Positions 34,497 to 46,119 of a stretch of 64,000 nucleotides of DNA are shown here, in pieces (within the stretch, counting starts at the first letter, position 1; each line of letters starts with the position of its first letter). The notes beneath the pieces are model-generated. The model had not been told where the DNA came from, ran no database searches, and worked only from the letters and a program-made list of their open reading frames with translations. Source of the stretch: Toxorhynchites rutilus septentrionalis (taxonomy: Eukaryota > Arthropoda > Insecta > Diptera > Culicidae); NCBI RefSeq assembly GCF_029784135.1, contig NC_073746.1:1508136-1572135 (forward strand). The letters are read 5' to 3'. The translations under genes were made by a program, and so were the position numbers.

Positions 34497-37234
34497 ATTT
34501 CTGATGGTAGGAACTCAAAAGGTTACCTTCATTCGATAAATTGCAGCACGTAGTTTCATTAGAGAATTTTCGGTTGGTAATTGTACGTACAAATACAGGA
34601 AATCTCGAAACGATTCAACATCGTGCCGATGATAATCCGGAATCTTCAGCAGAGCATCCCGGGGCTCCAAAGGCCCCTGTGTCCCGATGCTATCTCCTCC
34701 GATGACGACAATGACGACGACGACTTTTCCAATTTGGCACATAATGGAGCGGGGAGAAAACGAGAAGAGAAAAGCGCACTTTCCACTTTTCCCATTGAGT
34801 GCAGCGCATGCATACATATGTACGGAACCAGAAAGGCTCTATTTTCATCCCGTGTGCTCCACACAAAGTTGGGCTGTGCACTGCCATCGCGTGGGTGGGG
34901 GTGATGGTGGGTGATGTAGGCGATGGGTTAAGGTTACCCACTTTTAGAAAATTTCCCCAAAGAGGTAGGGACAAGAGGATGTGGGGCGACAAGGCATGCA
35001 ATATCATCATTTTGGTGCGCGCTTCGTCGGGTTATTGTGTAAACATGAATATAGACAAGTTTTGTGCTTCTTTTGCTGAAAAGCGTTATCTTCGTCGGTT
35101 GGTTGGTTGGTTGGCTGGTTGGTTCGTTCGTTCGTTGGTTCGATAGGAACAGTTCGTTTGTCATCGCTGTCCTTGTCGGGAGGAATCGTTGTCGTCGTTT
35201 TGTTGAATGCACAGTAGCAGCAGCAGCAGCCGAGAGGAGAGTGATGTGACTTTTCCCAGGGCTTTGTGCAAACAATACCGAATACATGCAAAAGGAGAGC
35301 TTTGCACCGGGTTCACGTTGAGCTTGGTCTGCGCGTCTGACTGTGTGGGTGTGTGCTTCTGATTCGTTCTCATCCGTGTATATTTGTACGACTGTAGAGA
35401 GTGGGTGGAAGCTGCGAGTTGCCTCGGAAGCAAGGCACTGAGCTCATGTATGCATGTAAGATTAACATCCGAGAAATGGAAAATGCATATTGAAAAGTTC
35501 TGCTTTTCTTCTGTACATAAGAAATGTACAGACGGGTACAGAATGAGAATGAGAATGCGAATGCAAATACGTTTTTTTTATTCCAACCTGATTCTTTTCT
35601 TTCCTTTCTATGGTGAGTGGAATCGAGTAGTTTTTTTTCTTCTAAGAATATTAGATTGAAGTTTGCTTCCGCTTTGAGATGAACCTTTCATCGGGCATTT
35701 CGATATTTGAACGGAGTATCCACTCACTCTGTTGATTTCAACGAACTGTTGAAATCCTTTCTGAAGGAACACAACCAACATATTCGTTATCGATCGGTCA
35801 TTAAATGAGGGCAATACTTGCAGTAACGATAGAATTACTGGAACAAATCCAAATCTCCGCACTAATTGAAAACTCTGAATAATTGAAGAGAATGAAATTA
35901 TTAATCGTTTGTGAATAATTGACATTTTAAAACTCCTCTATTTAATTATGGAAAATCCGCCTCAGAAATTAATATTTCGTTGAAATTTTAATAATTCATT
36001 TCCGCTTTCCGCTCACCCTCGGAGTCGGAGTTGCAGGAAACGGAGACACATCAGTCGAAGTCAACTCATTCGACATTCCGCTACAACTTGTTACAATGTT
36101 TTTTCTTACCCTTTCTGTCCTTCGCCACGACATCGTTTTACCTATGCCCTATCTCTGGCGTTCGTCATATCAATTTATCGCCCGCTTTCGTCCTTTTTCC
36201 TGCATTGCACCACGCGACCCACTCGAACCCTTTGGCAGTAAAAAAAAACACGAGCGCAGACAAACGACGCGTCGAGGAAAATCCACCCGCGCTCGTTGGA
36301 GGGGGGTTGGAAAGAGGATCGTTATTAGAGGATGCGTTTTGAACGTTTTCTACCGGCTTCGGTGAGTCGGTTAAACACGGGCTGACTTTTCATCGCTCGC
36401 GCGCAACGGGACCTTCGCTGTGTCGGTTTGTAACGCTTCCCACCGCCGACGAGTCGTTAGACATTTCGACGGCTGTGAATTTTCAGCGCTCGGCCAGTCG
36501 TCGATTTTTTAATATGTTTTTGATATTGTCGCTACGCCATCGTCGTGCCGTGTTTTCGGTTCCATTTCGATGAATAATTCACGGTGATAAAATTTGAAGT
36601 GTTAAATTATTAATCGTTTCAGCTGGTCGTTTTGCTAGATTTTATGGGCGTGAATTGGACAAACGCGACGAATGGCAGTGGTTTGAATTAATTAAATTAG
36701 GAGCGGAAGTAAACGGGGCAGAAAAGGTACAACTCTCCTCTTGTCAGAAGTAGGCAAAAAAAACTTCCGAGACGCAGTTCAGTCCACTTCGCGAGGAAGC
36801 CATGCGGAATACACCGAACCTAAGCGGTGCAAGGAAGGAAACTGCACAAACGAATAAGTTTGAAAAAAAACCTGAACAATTTAATATCGCAACTTAATTA
36901 AAAATAATTTTCCCTTTTTTCCATGTGAAAATAATTAGAGGAAGTTACTTGAGCGATAAATGTCCGTGAGTAAGCGACCCTCCGCACTTGGCACTCGTAG
37001 GGATGTGCTCATCCGAGGGACGATGTTGCTGCCGGGTTTTATCACTCCCTGACATCGTTCGGGTTAGTATGCATCCAGCTTCAAAGTATCGGCGGCAGAA
37101 AATAAATCGTTGCAACATGATTATGCAGCACATAAGTGCTTCCGTCGTCTGTGCAGTGGACGTGGGAGTGGGATTAAACTGTACGGCAGCAGCGTATTTA
37201 GCAACAATTATATGCTTATTGGGGGAGGGGTGGG
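34497..37234. other. Unidentified, mostly non-repetitive sequence
   Basis: Richer in G and C than the flanks, with no transposon family recognised. Simple repeats include (GGTT)n-like 35097-35135 and GAGAAT/GCGAAT 35545-35565. Overlapping ORFs on both strands show no domain. It may be unique host sequence such as a UTR, promoter or conserved noncoding DNA, but I cannot show a gene. Confidence 0.45.
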
Positions 37235-38443
37235 TTTTTTTTTATTAATTCGTTTATTTTTACAGGCTCAGTTACTTAAGTTTAAAGGAGCCGAATTCTT
37301 AAATATAATTTTAAAACTATATTTATAAACAATTTTCTTAGATCTATGGTTAGTAAGGTGGAAAACCGATTACTCGCGGTGTACTCGAGTTTAGGAGGGT
37401 GACATATTTTTAGGAGGAGGATGGGATATAAGGAAATCGTAACAATGTTGATGAACACTCATTTCTTAAATCTATTCGTATATCTATAGTGTATTTACAT
37501 TTCAACTTATTCTACTATTTATAGCAAGGGGACGAATTACCCGCAAAGGAAGGAAAGGAGGGTATAAGGATGTAGGGACAATCACACACGAAGATCTATA
37601 GCTTTAAGGAAAACATATATATGGGACATGTAATCAAGGTCTAACCGAGCCAACACATCTCTCACCGGCACATTGGGCTGCCTTCCTCTAGCCCGAAGGG
37701 AGTTTTCTAAATTCGATCTGGCAACAAGATACACCTCACACGCCCAAACAACGTGTTCGATGTCGTGGTAACCTCGGCCACAAATGCAGAGATTGCTACC
37801 GGCCAGATTGAAACGAAAGAGTAACGCGTCTAACGAACAGTGATTGGACATGAGTCGGGAGAAGGTGCGAATAAAGTCCCGACTCAAGTCTAGACTTTTG
37901 AACCACGGTTTGAGGCTAACCTTAGGGATAATCGAGTGAAACCACCGGCCCAATTCATCTTCATTCCACTTGCGTTGCCAGTTAGCGATGGTATTTTTGC
38001 GGACTAAAGAATAAAATTCATTGAAGGCGATTTGACGCTGATAAATATCGCCTTCAATTGCACCTACCTTTGCTAATGAGTCAGCCCTCTCATTACCCGG
38101 AATTGAGCAATGTGAAGGGACCCAGACAAAGGTAATGACATAACAACGTCTGGATAAAGCACTCAAAATTTCTCGTATTCTCTCAAGGAAGTACGGCGAG
38201 TGCTTTTCCGGCCTCACTGAACGGATAGCTTCGACAGAGCTAAGACTATCCGTTACAATGTAATAGTGTTCAACAGGTCGTGAGGCGACGCTGTCCAGCG
38301 CCCAATGAATTGCTGCCAATTCAGCAATATACACTGAGCAAGGATTCTGAAGACTGTGTGAGGTGCTAAAAAATTCGTTGAACACTCCAAATCCTGTGGA
38401 CTCGTTTATAGTGGACCCATCAGTAAAGTACATATTATCACTA
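37235..38443 (-). mobile_element. 5'-truncated I-clade LINE with intact RNase H
   Basis: Minus-strand copy. The poly(A) is seen as T at 37235-37243, then a 3' UTR beginning CGTTTATTTTTACAGGCTCA (shared with 16305-16430). The RNase H ORF occupies 37582-38433. A short duplication GTGGG on either side is possible but weak, so the 5' boundary is approximate. Confidence 0.83.
37582..38433 (-). CDS. RNase H and C-terminal domain of LINE ORF2, open (283 aa)
   Basis: The only RNase H in the window with all four catalytic residues in one open frame: Asp5 (FTDGST), Glu38 (IAELAAIHWAL), Asp62 (VTDSLSSVEAI) and Asp118 (GNERADSLAKVG). A Cys/His-rich segment NLCICGRGYHDIEHVVWAC follows at about residues 205-225. 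The C-terminus is VPVRDVLARLDLDY to LKAIDLRV. The frame is the 3' end of ORF2. RT and endonuclease are missing through 5' truncation, so it has no start of its own and is probably not expressed as such. Family role: removal of RNA from the hybrid during retrotransposition. Confidence 0.85.
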   Translation of the reverse strand: MYFTDGSTINESTGFGVFNEFFSTSHSLQNPCSVYIAELAAIHWALDSVASRPVEHYYIVTDSLSSVEAIRSVRPEKHSPYFLERIREILSALSRRCYVITFVWVPSHCSIPGNERADSLAKVGAIEGDIYQRQIAFNEFYSLVRKNTIANWQRKWNEDELGRWFHSIIPKVSLKPWFKSLDLSRDFIRTFSRLMSNHCSLDALLFRFNLAGSNLCICGRGYHDIEHVVWACEVYLVARSNLENSLRARGRQPNVPVRDVLARLDLDYMSHIYVFLKAIDLRV

Positions 38444-38679
38444 GTGGGTTGTCCGCGGGGACTTTATGGACGTCCCGACGCATATTAATTTCCATTTCGA
38501 GTTCAAACCACCAATGTTTTTATATTCATGTTTCTTCCTAATGACCCAATCGATTAGTAATGTTTAGTCGATATGACAATGATGGGATGCTCAATGGCGA
38601 AGAACTCTTAAAACATTATGTTTCAAAACGGAACAATTCAATTTAATCAGTTTTTAGCAATACGGAAAAGATGTATATA

Positions 38680-38888
38680 CAGGTAAACTTCGATAGAACG
38701 TACATTTCACTTTCAAAATTGTACGTTGTACCGAATTGTACGTTATATCGAAGCATAATAAAGTACTCACAAACGTAGTCTATGATACATTATTGTTTTG
38801 CTGTTTTAGTAAAATTAATGAATAACTTCGAGTGACGTTATATCGAGGGTACGTTATAACGAGGGTACGTTATATCGAAGTTTCCCTG
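38680..38888. mobile_element. Tigger/pogo-type MITE, copy 3 (209 bp)
   Basis: Ends CAGGTAAACTTCGAT and, inverted, CAGGGAAACTTCGATATAAC; TA on both sides (38678-38679, 38889-38890). An internally deleted relative of 18343-18813, with fewer subterminal GAGGGTACGTTATA units. Confidence 0.85.
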
Positions 38889-38890
38889 TA

Positions 38891-40099
38891 GTATGGGATA
38901 TGGTTACTATCTTTGTTTATAAGACTAGCTTCATAACCTTTATTATATTAGTCAGGCGAGAAGCAATTTCAGCTGCGAAGAACGAAATACGATTTTCAAC
39001 ATTCTGCAGCTTGGTTAGTATCATGCCGAATAGATTATTCGAACTGATTGAGAACAAAGAAGACCTACTTATAATGCATAGAAACTTGCAAAATTGATGT
39101 TAAATTTGCAGAGGAGTTATAATGTTAGACAAGGAATAACATGAGGTTCTATAGTTATGAAACACCGTCATTTTTGTTGTTCTAACATAGGATTACGTCT
39201 TCCGGGAACATATTAGGAGCGCAAATTGAGAAACAAAAACTCTGCTGCATTACGAATATGGTCTAGTTTCAAGCATTTATTGCTCAGTTATTTTCTGATG
39301 CAACTATATAGAGCAATCCCACCCAAATCAGCCGACTGCTGTCCCGCTCTTCTCAGATTTTTTTGAAACTTGGTACTGATGGTACTTGGTGCTGATGGAA
39401 ACTACCTAAATAAAAATTTTCATTTAACATTTCATTGTTATATCTTGAGAGCGATTAGTTCTAGGATGAAACGATGTATATAGTTTTTCATGTGGGATCG
39501 CATGTAGATATTATTTTTCATTTTACTTTTCTAAAATGGTTGAGATTGAAATTTCGTTTGCTTTTTTTAAAGTGAAAATTTTGTTCTTTGTCGTTTTTTG
39601 TTTTAGACACGTATTTTTTTTATTTTTTTGTTAGGATGACCATTGTCATTGTCATGGATGACCACACCTAGGAACAACAGGAGAATAAGCTTAAAGGAAG
39701 CCATCCAAACTTGAAACGAAGTTTTGCATCATTTTTCCTGTCAAAGGTATTTGAGATTGTCGCCAATGTCGCATGGACAGAAATTGACTTTTTATGTTAC
39801 GGTAACATCGACAATTAAATCGTGTTTGCGTGAATATCAGACAGAAGCACCGATGGTTCTTTTCCTTTTCGAAGACCTAACGGGACTTGGAAGAGATGTA
39901 ATGGAGAAATTTATGAAGCCCGAACGACTGAAAGTGAGATCTAAATTACTAGTTGAATTTGAACTAGGATCTTTGAAAAAAAGATCGACTATGACGAATC
40001 GATTTTCTATACGGCGTAGGGATCGTTCCACTGATTAAATCGGTACCAAAGAATCGATCTTTGAAAAATCAAATGGCTTTCTTATAATTTATATATTTA
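38891..40099. other. No recognisable gene
   Basis: AT-rich. The ORFs at 38900-39097 and 39724-40038 show no motif that I recognise. The latter includes an imperfect inverted pair around AAGATCGA / TCGATCTT (39980-40065). Confidence 0.45.
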
Positions 40100-42691
40100 C
40101 TAGCTAACCCGGCAAACTTCGTTCCGCTCAAAATTTGTTTTTTGTTATCAATACCTTCAAACATTCACGTTTTCTTGCTATGAGCAAGTTCATGGGTTTA
40201 ATCGCAGAACTATTCATTGATTATATTTTACCTTTATACCTTTTACTATAAAATTCGTAGTATTTCTAACAAAACTAATCATTATAATATCAGATTATTT
40301 TCAGACGCGATTCTCGTTCAAGATTTTTCAACCACTTGCAAATAACATGTTTCTCCGTTACATGGAATAAATGTTTGATATGATAAAATAAAGACAGCCC
40401 TAAATCAGACAATTCCTTCCTCGGGTTCTGCTCTTATCAACACATCCGGCGATCCTTTTTTGGTATAGATAGGAAAAGATACAGGAGTGTGTTTCATCAC
40501 ATTAAAATCCATTTCCAGTTTCGAACAAAGATCAATTTCGCTAGCGCAAACATCAAATGGACTAACAGCACTTGTCACTATATAATTGTAGAACATATGA
40601 GAGTTTTCCGAAAATTTTCAATTGTCATGTTTGGTTGGAATATTTTTGTTTAAAATATGTGTAATATTTTTATGGGACCCCCTCTCCATTCCAGAGGAGG
40701 GAGGGGAGTCATACCATTTGTGACAGGTCACCTGTTCGTTTATGTTGTTCGGGGTTCTATTTCTACCCACGGCATTAAAATACAGGAAAAAAAAGGCAAA
40801 ACACACATCTATGGGAAAAATAAATAAGCTACTAAGGGACATTTACACAAAAATGAAACTATGCACCCAATTGATAAAAATAAAACCTATATGAAACGAA
40901 ATAAAAATTTAATTAATAAAAGACGAGCTAGCTAGAATTAAAAGGACGGCGCACAGGCAACAAACATTACACGAAACCAGGGTTTATATACAGCAACCAC
41001 AACACTACACACCACAAAATAAAAGGCTTTACGATTGGTACGAGTGGATTCCTGGCGGGATAAATCGATCCCAATAATTACTCGGCTGGTTGGAGGAAAT
41101 TCCGGCCGGAGAAGAGGGGACTTGCTTGAGACACGAGATAGAGAAGAGACGTATTCCATCCATCATCGTTGATAAACCTGTCTGAAAAGTTGTGTTCAGA
41201 CTCCATTAGATAAAACGTCGGAGTTCATTTGTGCGCGAGTTCTGTGGTACGAGCTAGCAATAACTGTGCCGACAAACGAAAACGAGTGGAACATCCCGGT
41301 TCCTGTGCACCAGTCAAGGAACGGGAGTTCGAGGAGATATCGAGCCGAAAGAAGGAGCATTCTTATACCCAACCGGGGCAATATTCCAGGTTAGAAACTG
41401 GTCCAGAAGAGGCGGAGGATACGGCGATACAGAACACCCCTAACCAGTGCAACGTTTCGGTCTGGAACTGGTCCAGCGGATGCAGAGGCAGCGGCGGGCC
41501 CTGACACAATACCCAATACACCTGTGAGTACTGTAATACAAAATAGGAGCTAGGGAAGTAGGTCAGAATCGAGCTAATAAACGCCGTCTCGTTAGGTAAC
41601 CTATAAGAGTGTGTTTTTCTTTACTAGCTAATATAGAAAGGCTGAAATTGAGCCATCCTTGGGAGAGAATACAAAGAGTCCATGCGGGCAGCTGGACGTG
41701 ACAGAAGGCTTAGTTTCACATTATAGAAACATTATTCATACCCAAAAACCCTCACATCCTAAATTGGGCTTGATTAGGTCTTGAGTTATGCAGAAATTTG
41801 TGTTTCGTTTGTATGGCAGCCCCCCTTAGAGAAGGGGGAGGAATGTATTCACCATAGAAACGTTTCGTGCCCCGTAAGACCTTCACATGCCAAATTTGGC
41901 TCCATTTGCTTGATTCGTTTTCGAGTTATACAGAAATTTGTGTTTCATTTGTATGACAGCCCACCCTTAGAGAGCGGTAGGAGTGTCTAACCACCATACA
42001 AATATTTATTGCATCCTAAAACCTCAACATGTCAAATTCGGTTTCATTTGCTTGATTAATTCTCGAGTAGTGCAGAAATTTGTGTTTCATTTGTCTGGCA
42101 GCCCCACCTTAGAGAGGGGGAAGGAGACTCTAACTACCATAGAAACATTTATTGCACCCTAAAACCTCCACATGTCAAATTTGGTTTCATTTGCTTGATT
42201 AATTCTCGATTAATGCAGAAATTAGTGTTTCATTTGTATGGCAGCCCTCCCCTTAGAGAAGGGGAGAGGAGTGTATTCACCATAGAAACGTTTCGTGCCC
42301 CGTAAGACCTTCACATGCCAAATTCGGCTCCATTTGCTTGATTAGTTTTCGAGTTATGCAGAAATTTGTGTTTCATTTGTATGGCAGCCTCCCCCAAGAG
42401 AGGGGGTAAAAGGTCTAACTACCATAGAAACATTTATTGCACCCTAAAACCTCAATATGCCTAATTTGGTTTCATTTGCTTGATTAATAACCTAGTAATG
42501 TATAAATTTGTGTTTAATGTGTATGGCAACCCCTCCTTGCAGAGGGGGGAGGGGTCTCAAACTATCACGAAAACCTTCCCCGGCCCCACAAATCCCTACA
42601 TACCAATTTTCATGTTGATCGGTTCAGTAGTTTCCGAGTCCATAAGAATCAGACAGACAGACAGACAGAAATCCATTTTTATATTTATAGA
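40100..42691 (-). mobile_element. Helitron copy C with a 1-kb solo-LTR-like insertion
   Basis: Read on the minus strand it starts TC (42691) TATAAATATAAAAATGG, then GTCT repeats, and ends CTAG (40100) after GCCGGGTTAG. Host bases A and T flank it correctly. About seven minisatellite units of ~120 bp lie between 41720 and 42600. The coding-like segment is at 40405-40596. Without the insertion it is about 1.6 kb. Confidence 0.88.
40719..41718 (+). mobile_element. Solo-LTR-like insertion (1,000 bp, TG...CA, CATT duplication)
   Basis: Starts TGTGACAGGTCACC and ends GGCTTAGTTTCA, with CATT at 40715-40718 and 41719-41722. The Helitron copy at 31394-31500 gives the uninterrupted site (ACACCATTATAGAAACA), which fixes both ends. 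AATAAA at 41577-41582 could be the LTR polyadenylation signal on the plus strand. TG/CA ends with a 4-bp duplication fit a Ty3/Gypsy-type LTR. No internal retroelement genes are present. Confidence 0.72.
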
Positions 42692-44302
42692 TCTTATATG
42701 AGAGCCGTTTTTTCTTTAAACAGGCAATACACATTTCATATTTCTATTCAAACATCGAAGGCATTTCATTTTGTTTTTCAACATGAAGGCCATAAAAAAA
42801 ACTTCAAAACATAGGAAAAATGCGTTTTTCAGAGCATTCGCCTTGTAGCGTTTTGGAATTAGTTAATTGAATAATTAATTGAATATTATTATTAGAAATT
42901 AAACAACTGGTATTTGTTCAGAACTCATAAGTGCCATATGTCTAGGATTTAATCGAAACCGATTCATAGCCGCAGCGCCATTAGCTGCCGCTAGTTGTGA
43001 TCCCGGTATCACGGAAGTCAATTTTAGAAGAATCAGGCTGACTTGGACATTATGTTTATAGAATTTATTTGGTCTTTGGTGAAATTAAAATGGATGTGCA
43101 CTGGAAAACAAAACTACAAAAAAAAAATTTCTAAGATAAAAAAAAGGGAAGAAATACAAACGAAACGGATCTATTAAATATCGATCCAAGATTGTCGAAT
43201 CCTAACTTTAACTCATAAAAACCAATCTACTGCTTCCTGGAAATATTGAAATTGAATTTGCAACGAAACAGCAAAGGATTCCGCCAAAATTTCCAATAAA
43301 GATCCTCATACTTCGTATCACCTGTCGTGAGTTCTACTGCAATTTTTTAAAGAAATTGTCCATACGATACCTTTACGTATCCCATCACTCATTACCTAAC
43401 TTGTATGAAACCGGATGTGATTTTCAACTATCCGGATATAGCGAAGAAACAGATGGAGTTATGCTTGGAAGTATTCGTCGATAAAAACGAGAGCGGGAAG
43501 CAGAGAGATGTAGCCTTGATGGACGAGAAAATTAAAATGCTCAAAAAGTGTTGAAGGTTGAACTGAATTTGCAATAACGCCTAATAAACATAATACGAAT
43601 AATTCACATTCTTTTCTGTTATGGTGTTCTTATGGCATCCAATAGAATCATTCGTATTTTTGAAAAAAATAGTAGTTTATAGTTAAGATGTAGATCCAGG
43701 ATAGGAGTGTATACAAATTATTAAAATAAATCAATTAAGAAAGTACTACTCACTTCGTGTCAGTGGCGTAGAGTGAAGCTTTCGTACCCGGGACGGAAGG
43801 GTTGATTTGCAGCCCCCCAATGAAGCTATAGTCAGTTATTCTAATGAATAGTCTCAGAAACAGTATCCCTTTTAAACAATCCCATCCGTATCTCCTGAAC
43901 TCTACATCCAACCCAAAATCTGTTGCTGAGAAACACACCGTTCAATTTTTTGTTACATGCGGTACTTGGAAACAATAAAGTAAAAATATTTTCGCAATCC
44001 GGGATTTTTAACTAATCACACAATATTATTTTCATTTTTGAGAGTCGGGAATTTCCTGAAATCATGCAGGAAAAAGTCGGGAAAAATGCGGGAATTCAAA
44101 AAATTGAGATTGATCACAGGGTGGCCTGTGGTTAGAACGGGTTTTAAGTTCTCTTTCCATTGCTTTATAACTTGTCGTCTTCACATTTTTTGTATTTACC
44201 TGAGATACCTTTACCTGATACATGTTTTTCATTGTCCTTAATATCTACCGATAACTATACTTATTCATATTTTGTACTCATTAAGCTACCTGCGCAAAAC
44301 AT
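42692..44302. other. No confident gene; one short coding-like frame
   Basis: AT-rich. Contains the small frame at 43405-43554 described separately. 43755-43800 (GTGGCGTAGAGTGAAGC) looks like a repeat fragment but no partner lies in the window. Confidence 0.4.
43405..43554 (+). other. Small coding-like ORF of unknown nature (49 aa)
   Basis: ATG at 43405; the frame is open upstream to a stop at 43348. Contains KPDVIFNYPDIAKKQMELCL and charged C-terminal DEKIKMLKKC. Composition is protein-like (few low-complexity codons, mixed charged helix-like residues). I recognise no domain. It could be an exon piece, a decayed element gene or chance. Confidence 0.25.
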
Positions 44303-45660
44303 GTTAACTTTGAAAAATAATAACTCAAAAACTAAAAAACGCCTCTCTGAATTTTGGATATGTTATGTGAAAAAACCCAGCTTCCAAGAAAAATTATAAA
44401 AAAATATAGCGCCATTGGTCCCGTAACCATGTAAGCTATAAACAATAAATAAAATGAATAATTACGAAATAATCACGGTTAACTTTGAAAAATAATAACA
44501 TAAAAACAAAAAAAAACGCCTCTCTGGTTTCGAGATATGTTATGTTAACAATTTCTCAGCTTTCAAGAAAAAAAGTATAAAAATATATAGCGCCCTTGGT
44601 CCCGAAACCATGTAAGCTATCTATATATATATAAATGGAGTGATGTCTGTCTGTCTGTCTGATTCTAATAGGCTCGGAAACTACTGAACCGATCGACATG
44701 AAAATTGGTATGTAGGGGTTTTTGGGGCCGGGGAAGGTTTTCGTGATATTCTGAGACCCCTCCCCCCTCTCTAAGGGGGGGCTGCCATACAAATGAAACA
44801 CAATTTTTTGCATTACTCGGAAATTAATCAATCAAACGAAACCAAAGTTGGCATGTGAAAGTTTTAGGGTGCAATAAATGTTTCTATGATGGTTAGACAG
44901 TCCTTCCCCCACTCAAAGGGGGGGCTGCCATACAAATGAAACACAAATTTCCGCATTACTCGAGAATTAATCAAGCAAATGAAACCAAATTTGGCATGTG
45001 GAGGTTTTAGGATGCAATAAATGTTTCTATGGTGTTAAGATACTCCTTCCCCCTCTCTTAGAGGGGGCTGCCGTACAAATGAAACACAAATTTTTGCATT
45101 ACCCGAGAATTAATCAAGCAAATTAAACCAAATTAGGCATATGGAAACTTTAGGGTGCAATGAATGTTTCTATGGTGGTTAGATACCCCTCCCCCCTCTC
45201 TTAGGGGTGGCTGCCATACAAATAAAACTCAAATTTCTGCATTACTCGAGAATTAATCAAGTAAATGGGCGGGACGAAGTTTGCCGGGTTAGCTAGTAAA
45301 TAATAAATACAATGAATAATTACGGTTAACTTTGAAAAATCATAACTTAAAAACAAAAAAGATGGTTTCGAGATATGTTATGTAAAAAAATTTTCAGCTT
45401 TCAAGAAAAAATATAAAAATATATTGCGCCCATGGTCCCGAAACCATGTAAGCTACAAGTAATAAATACAATGAATAATTACGAAATAACTACGGTTAAC
45501 TTTGAAAAATCATAACTCAAAAACAAAAAAAAACGCCTTTCTGGTTTCGAGATATGTTATGTAAAAAATTGTTAGCTTTACAAAAAAAAAATACAAAAAT
45601 ATATAGCACCTTTGGTCCCGAGACCATGAAAACTATAAAAAGTAAATACAATCAATAATA
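44303..45660. repeat. ~170-bp tandem array (four units) with a Helitron inside
   Basis: Units begin GTTAACTTTGAAAAAT at 44303, 44478, 45325 and 45495. Each contains AACGCCTCTCTG-type, GATATGTTATGT, TATAGCGCC.TTGGTCCCG and CATGTAAGCTA blocks. Spacings are 175, 847 and 170 bp. The 847 equals one unit (170) plus the 677-bp Helitron at 44620-45296. Confidence 0.92.
44620..45296 (+). mobile_element. Non-autonomous Helitron, copy D (677 bp)
   Basis: TC start (TCTATATATATATAAATGG) and CTAG end, between A (44619) and T (45297). Inside the ~170-bp tandem unit. The neighbouring units supply the empty site (AAGCTA/TAA). About four minisatellite units. It is nearly identical to copy F (63172-63988). Confidence 0.93.
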
Positions 45661-46119
45661 ATGTAACCAAAATTCAAATTTTGTGCAACTCTGGTATTTT
45701 TTATTTGATATTGATCTGATATGATATTTTTTATTTGATATATTTGATATGTTAGACCACTCTAAAATGAAATGCTCACCCTAACAAAAAAATAAAAAAA
45801 ACGGGTCTCATGGTTTGCGACAAAGAACAAAGTTTCCACTTTCCACGAAAATCTGAGAACCACTATATCGGTTTGCCATGGAATGGCTGAATATCAAATT
45901 TGATTTTTGAGAGGGATTTGTTAAAATGTAATTTTTCCTGGTTCATTTATTTTCTAATAACTTTGCCAAACATCACATTTTTATCAGACATTTGGATTTT
46001 TGAGTTACGATTCAATGTTTCTGCATACGCCTTCATTTGTACCAAGTTTCAATAAAATCGAAAAGGATCGCGTCAAATTTTTCTGGTTTTCGGCAGATTT
46101 GGAGCAGAATTTCCCTATA
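45661..46119. other. No recognisable gene
   Basis: AT-rich. 45800-45880 resembles 6460-6530 (shared ACGGGTCT, TTTGCGA.AA.GAAC and CCACGAAAA.CTGAG-type blocks), a diverged dispersed repeat. Confidence 0.4.

Noticed and set aside
34515..36365. Cluster of ORFs of 90-117 codons on both strands
   Set aside because: All overlap each other in different frames, none with a recognisable domain or a start context that stands out.
36775..36815. Possible core promoter (TTCAGTCC initiator at about 36778-36785)
   Set aside because: No downstream promoter element at the right distance and no TATA; such initiator matches occur by chance. The one at about 36050 fails in the same way.
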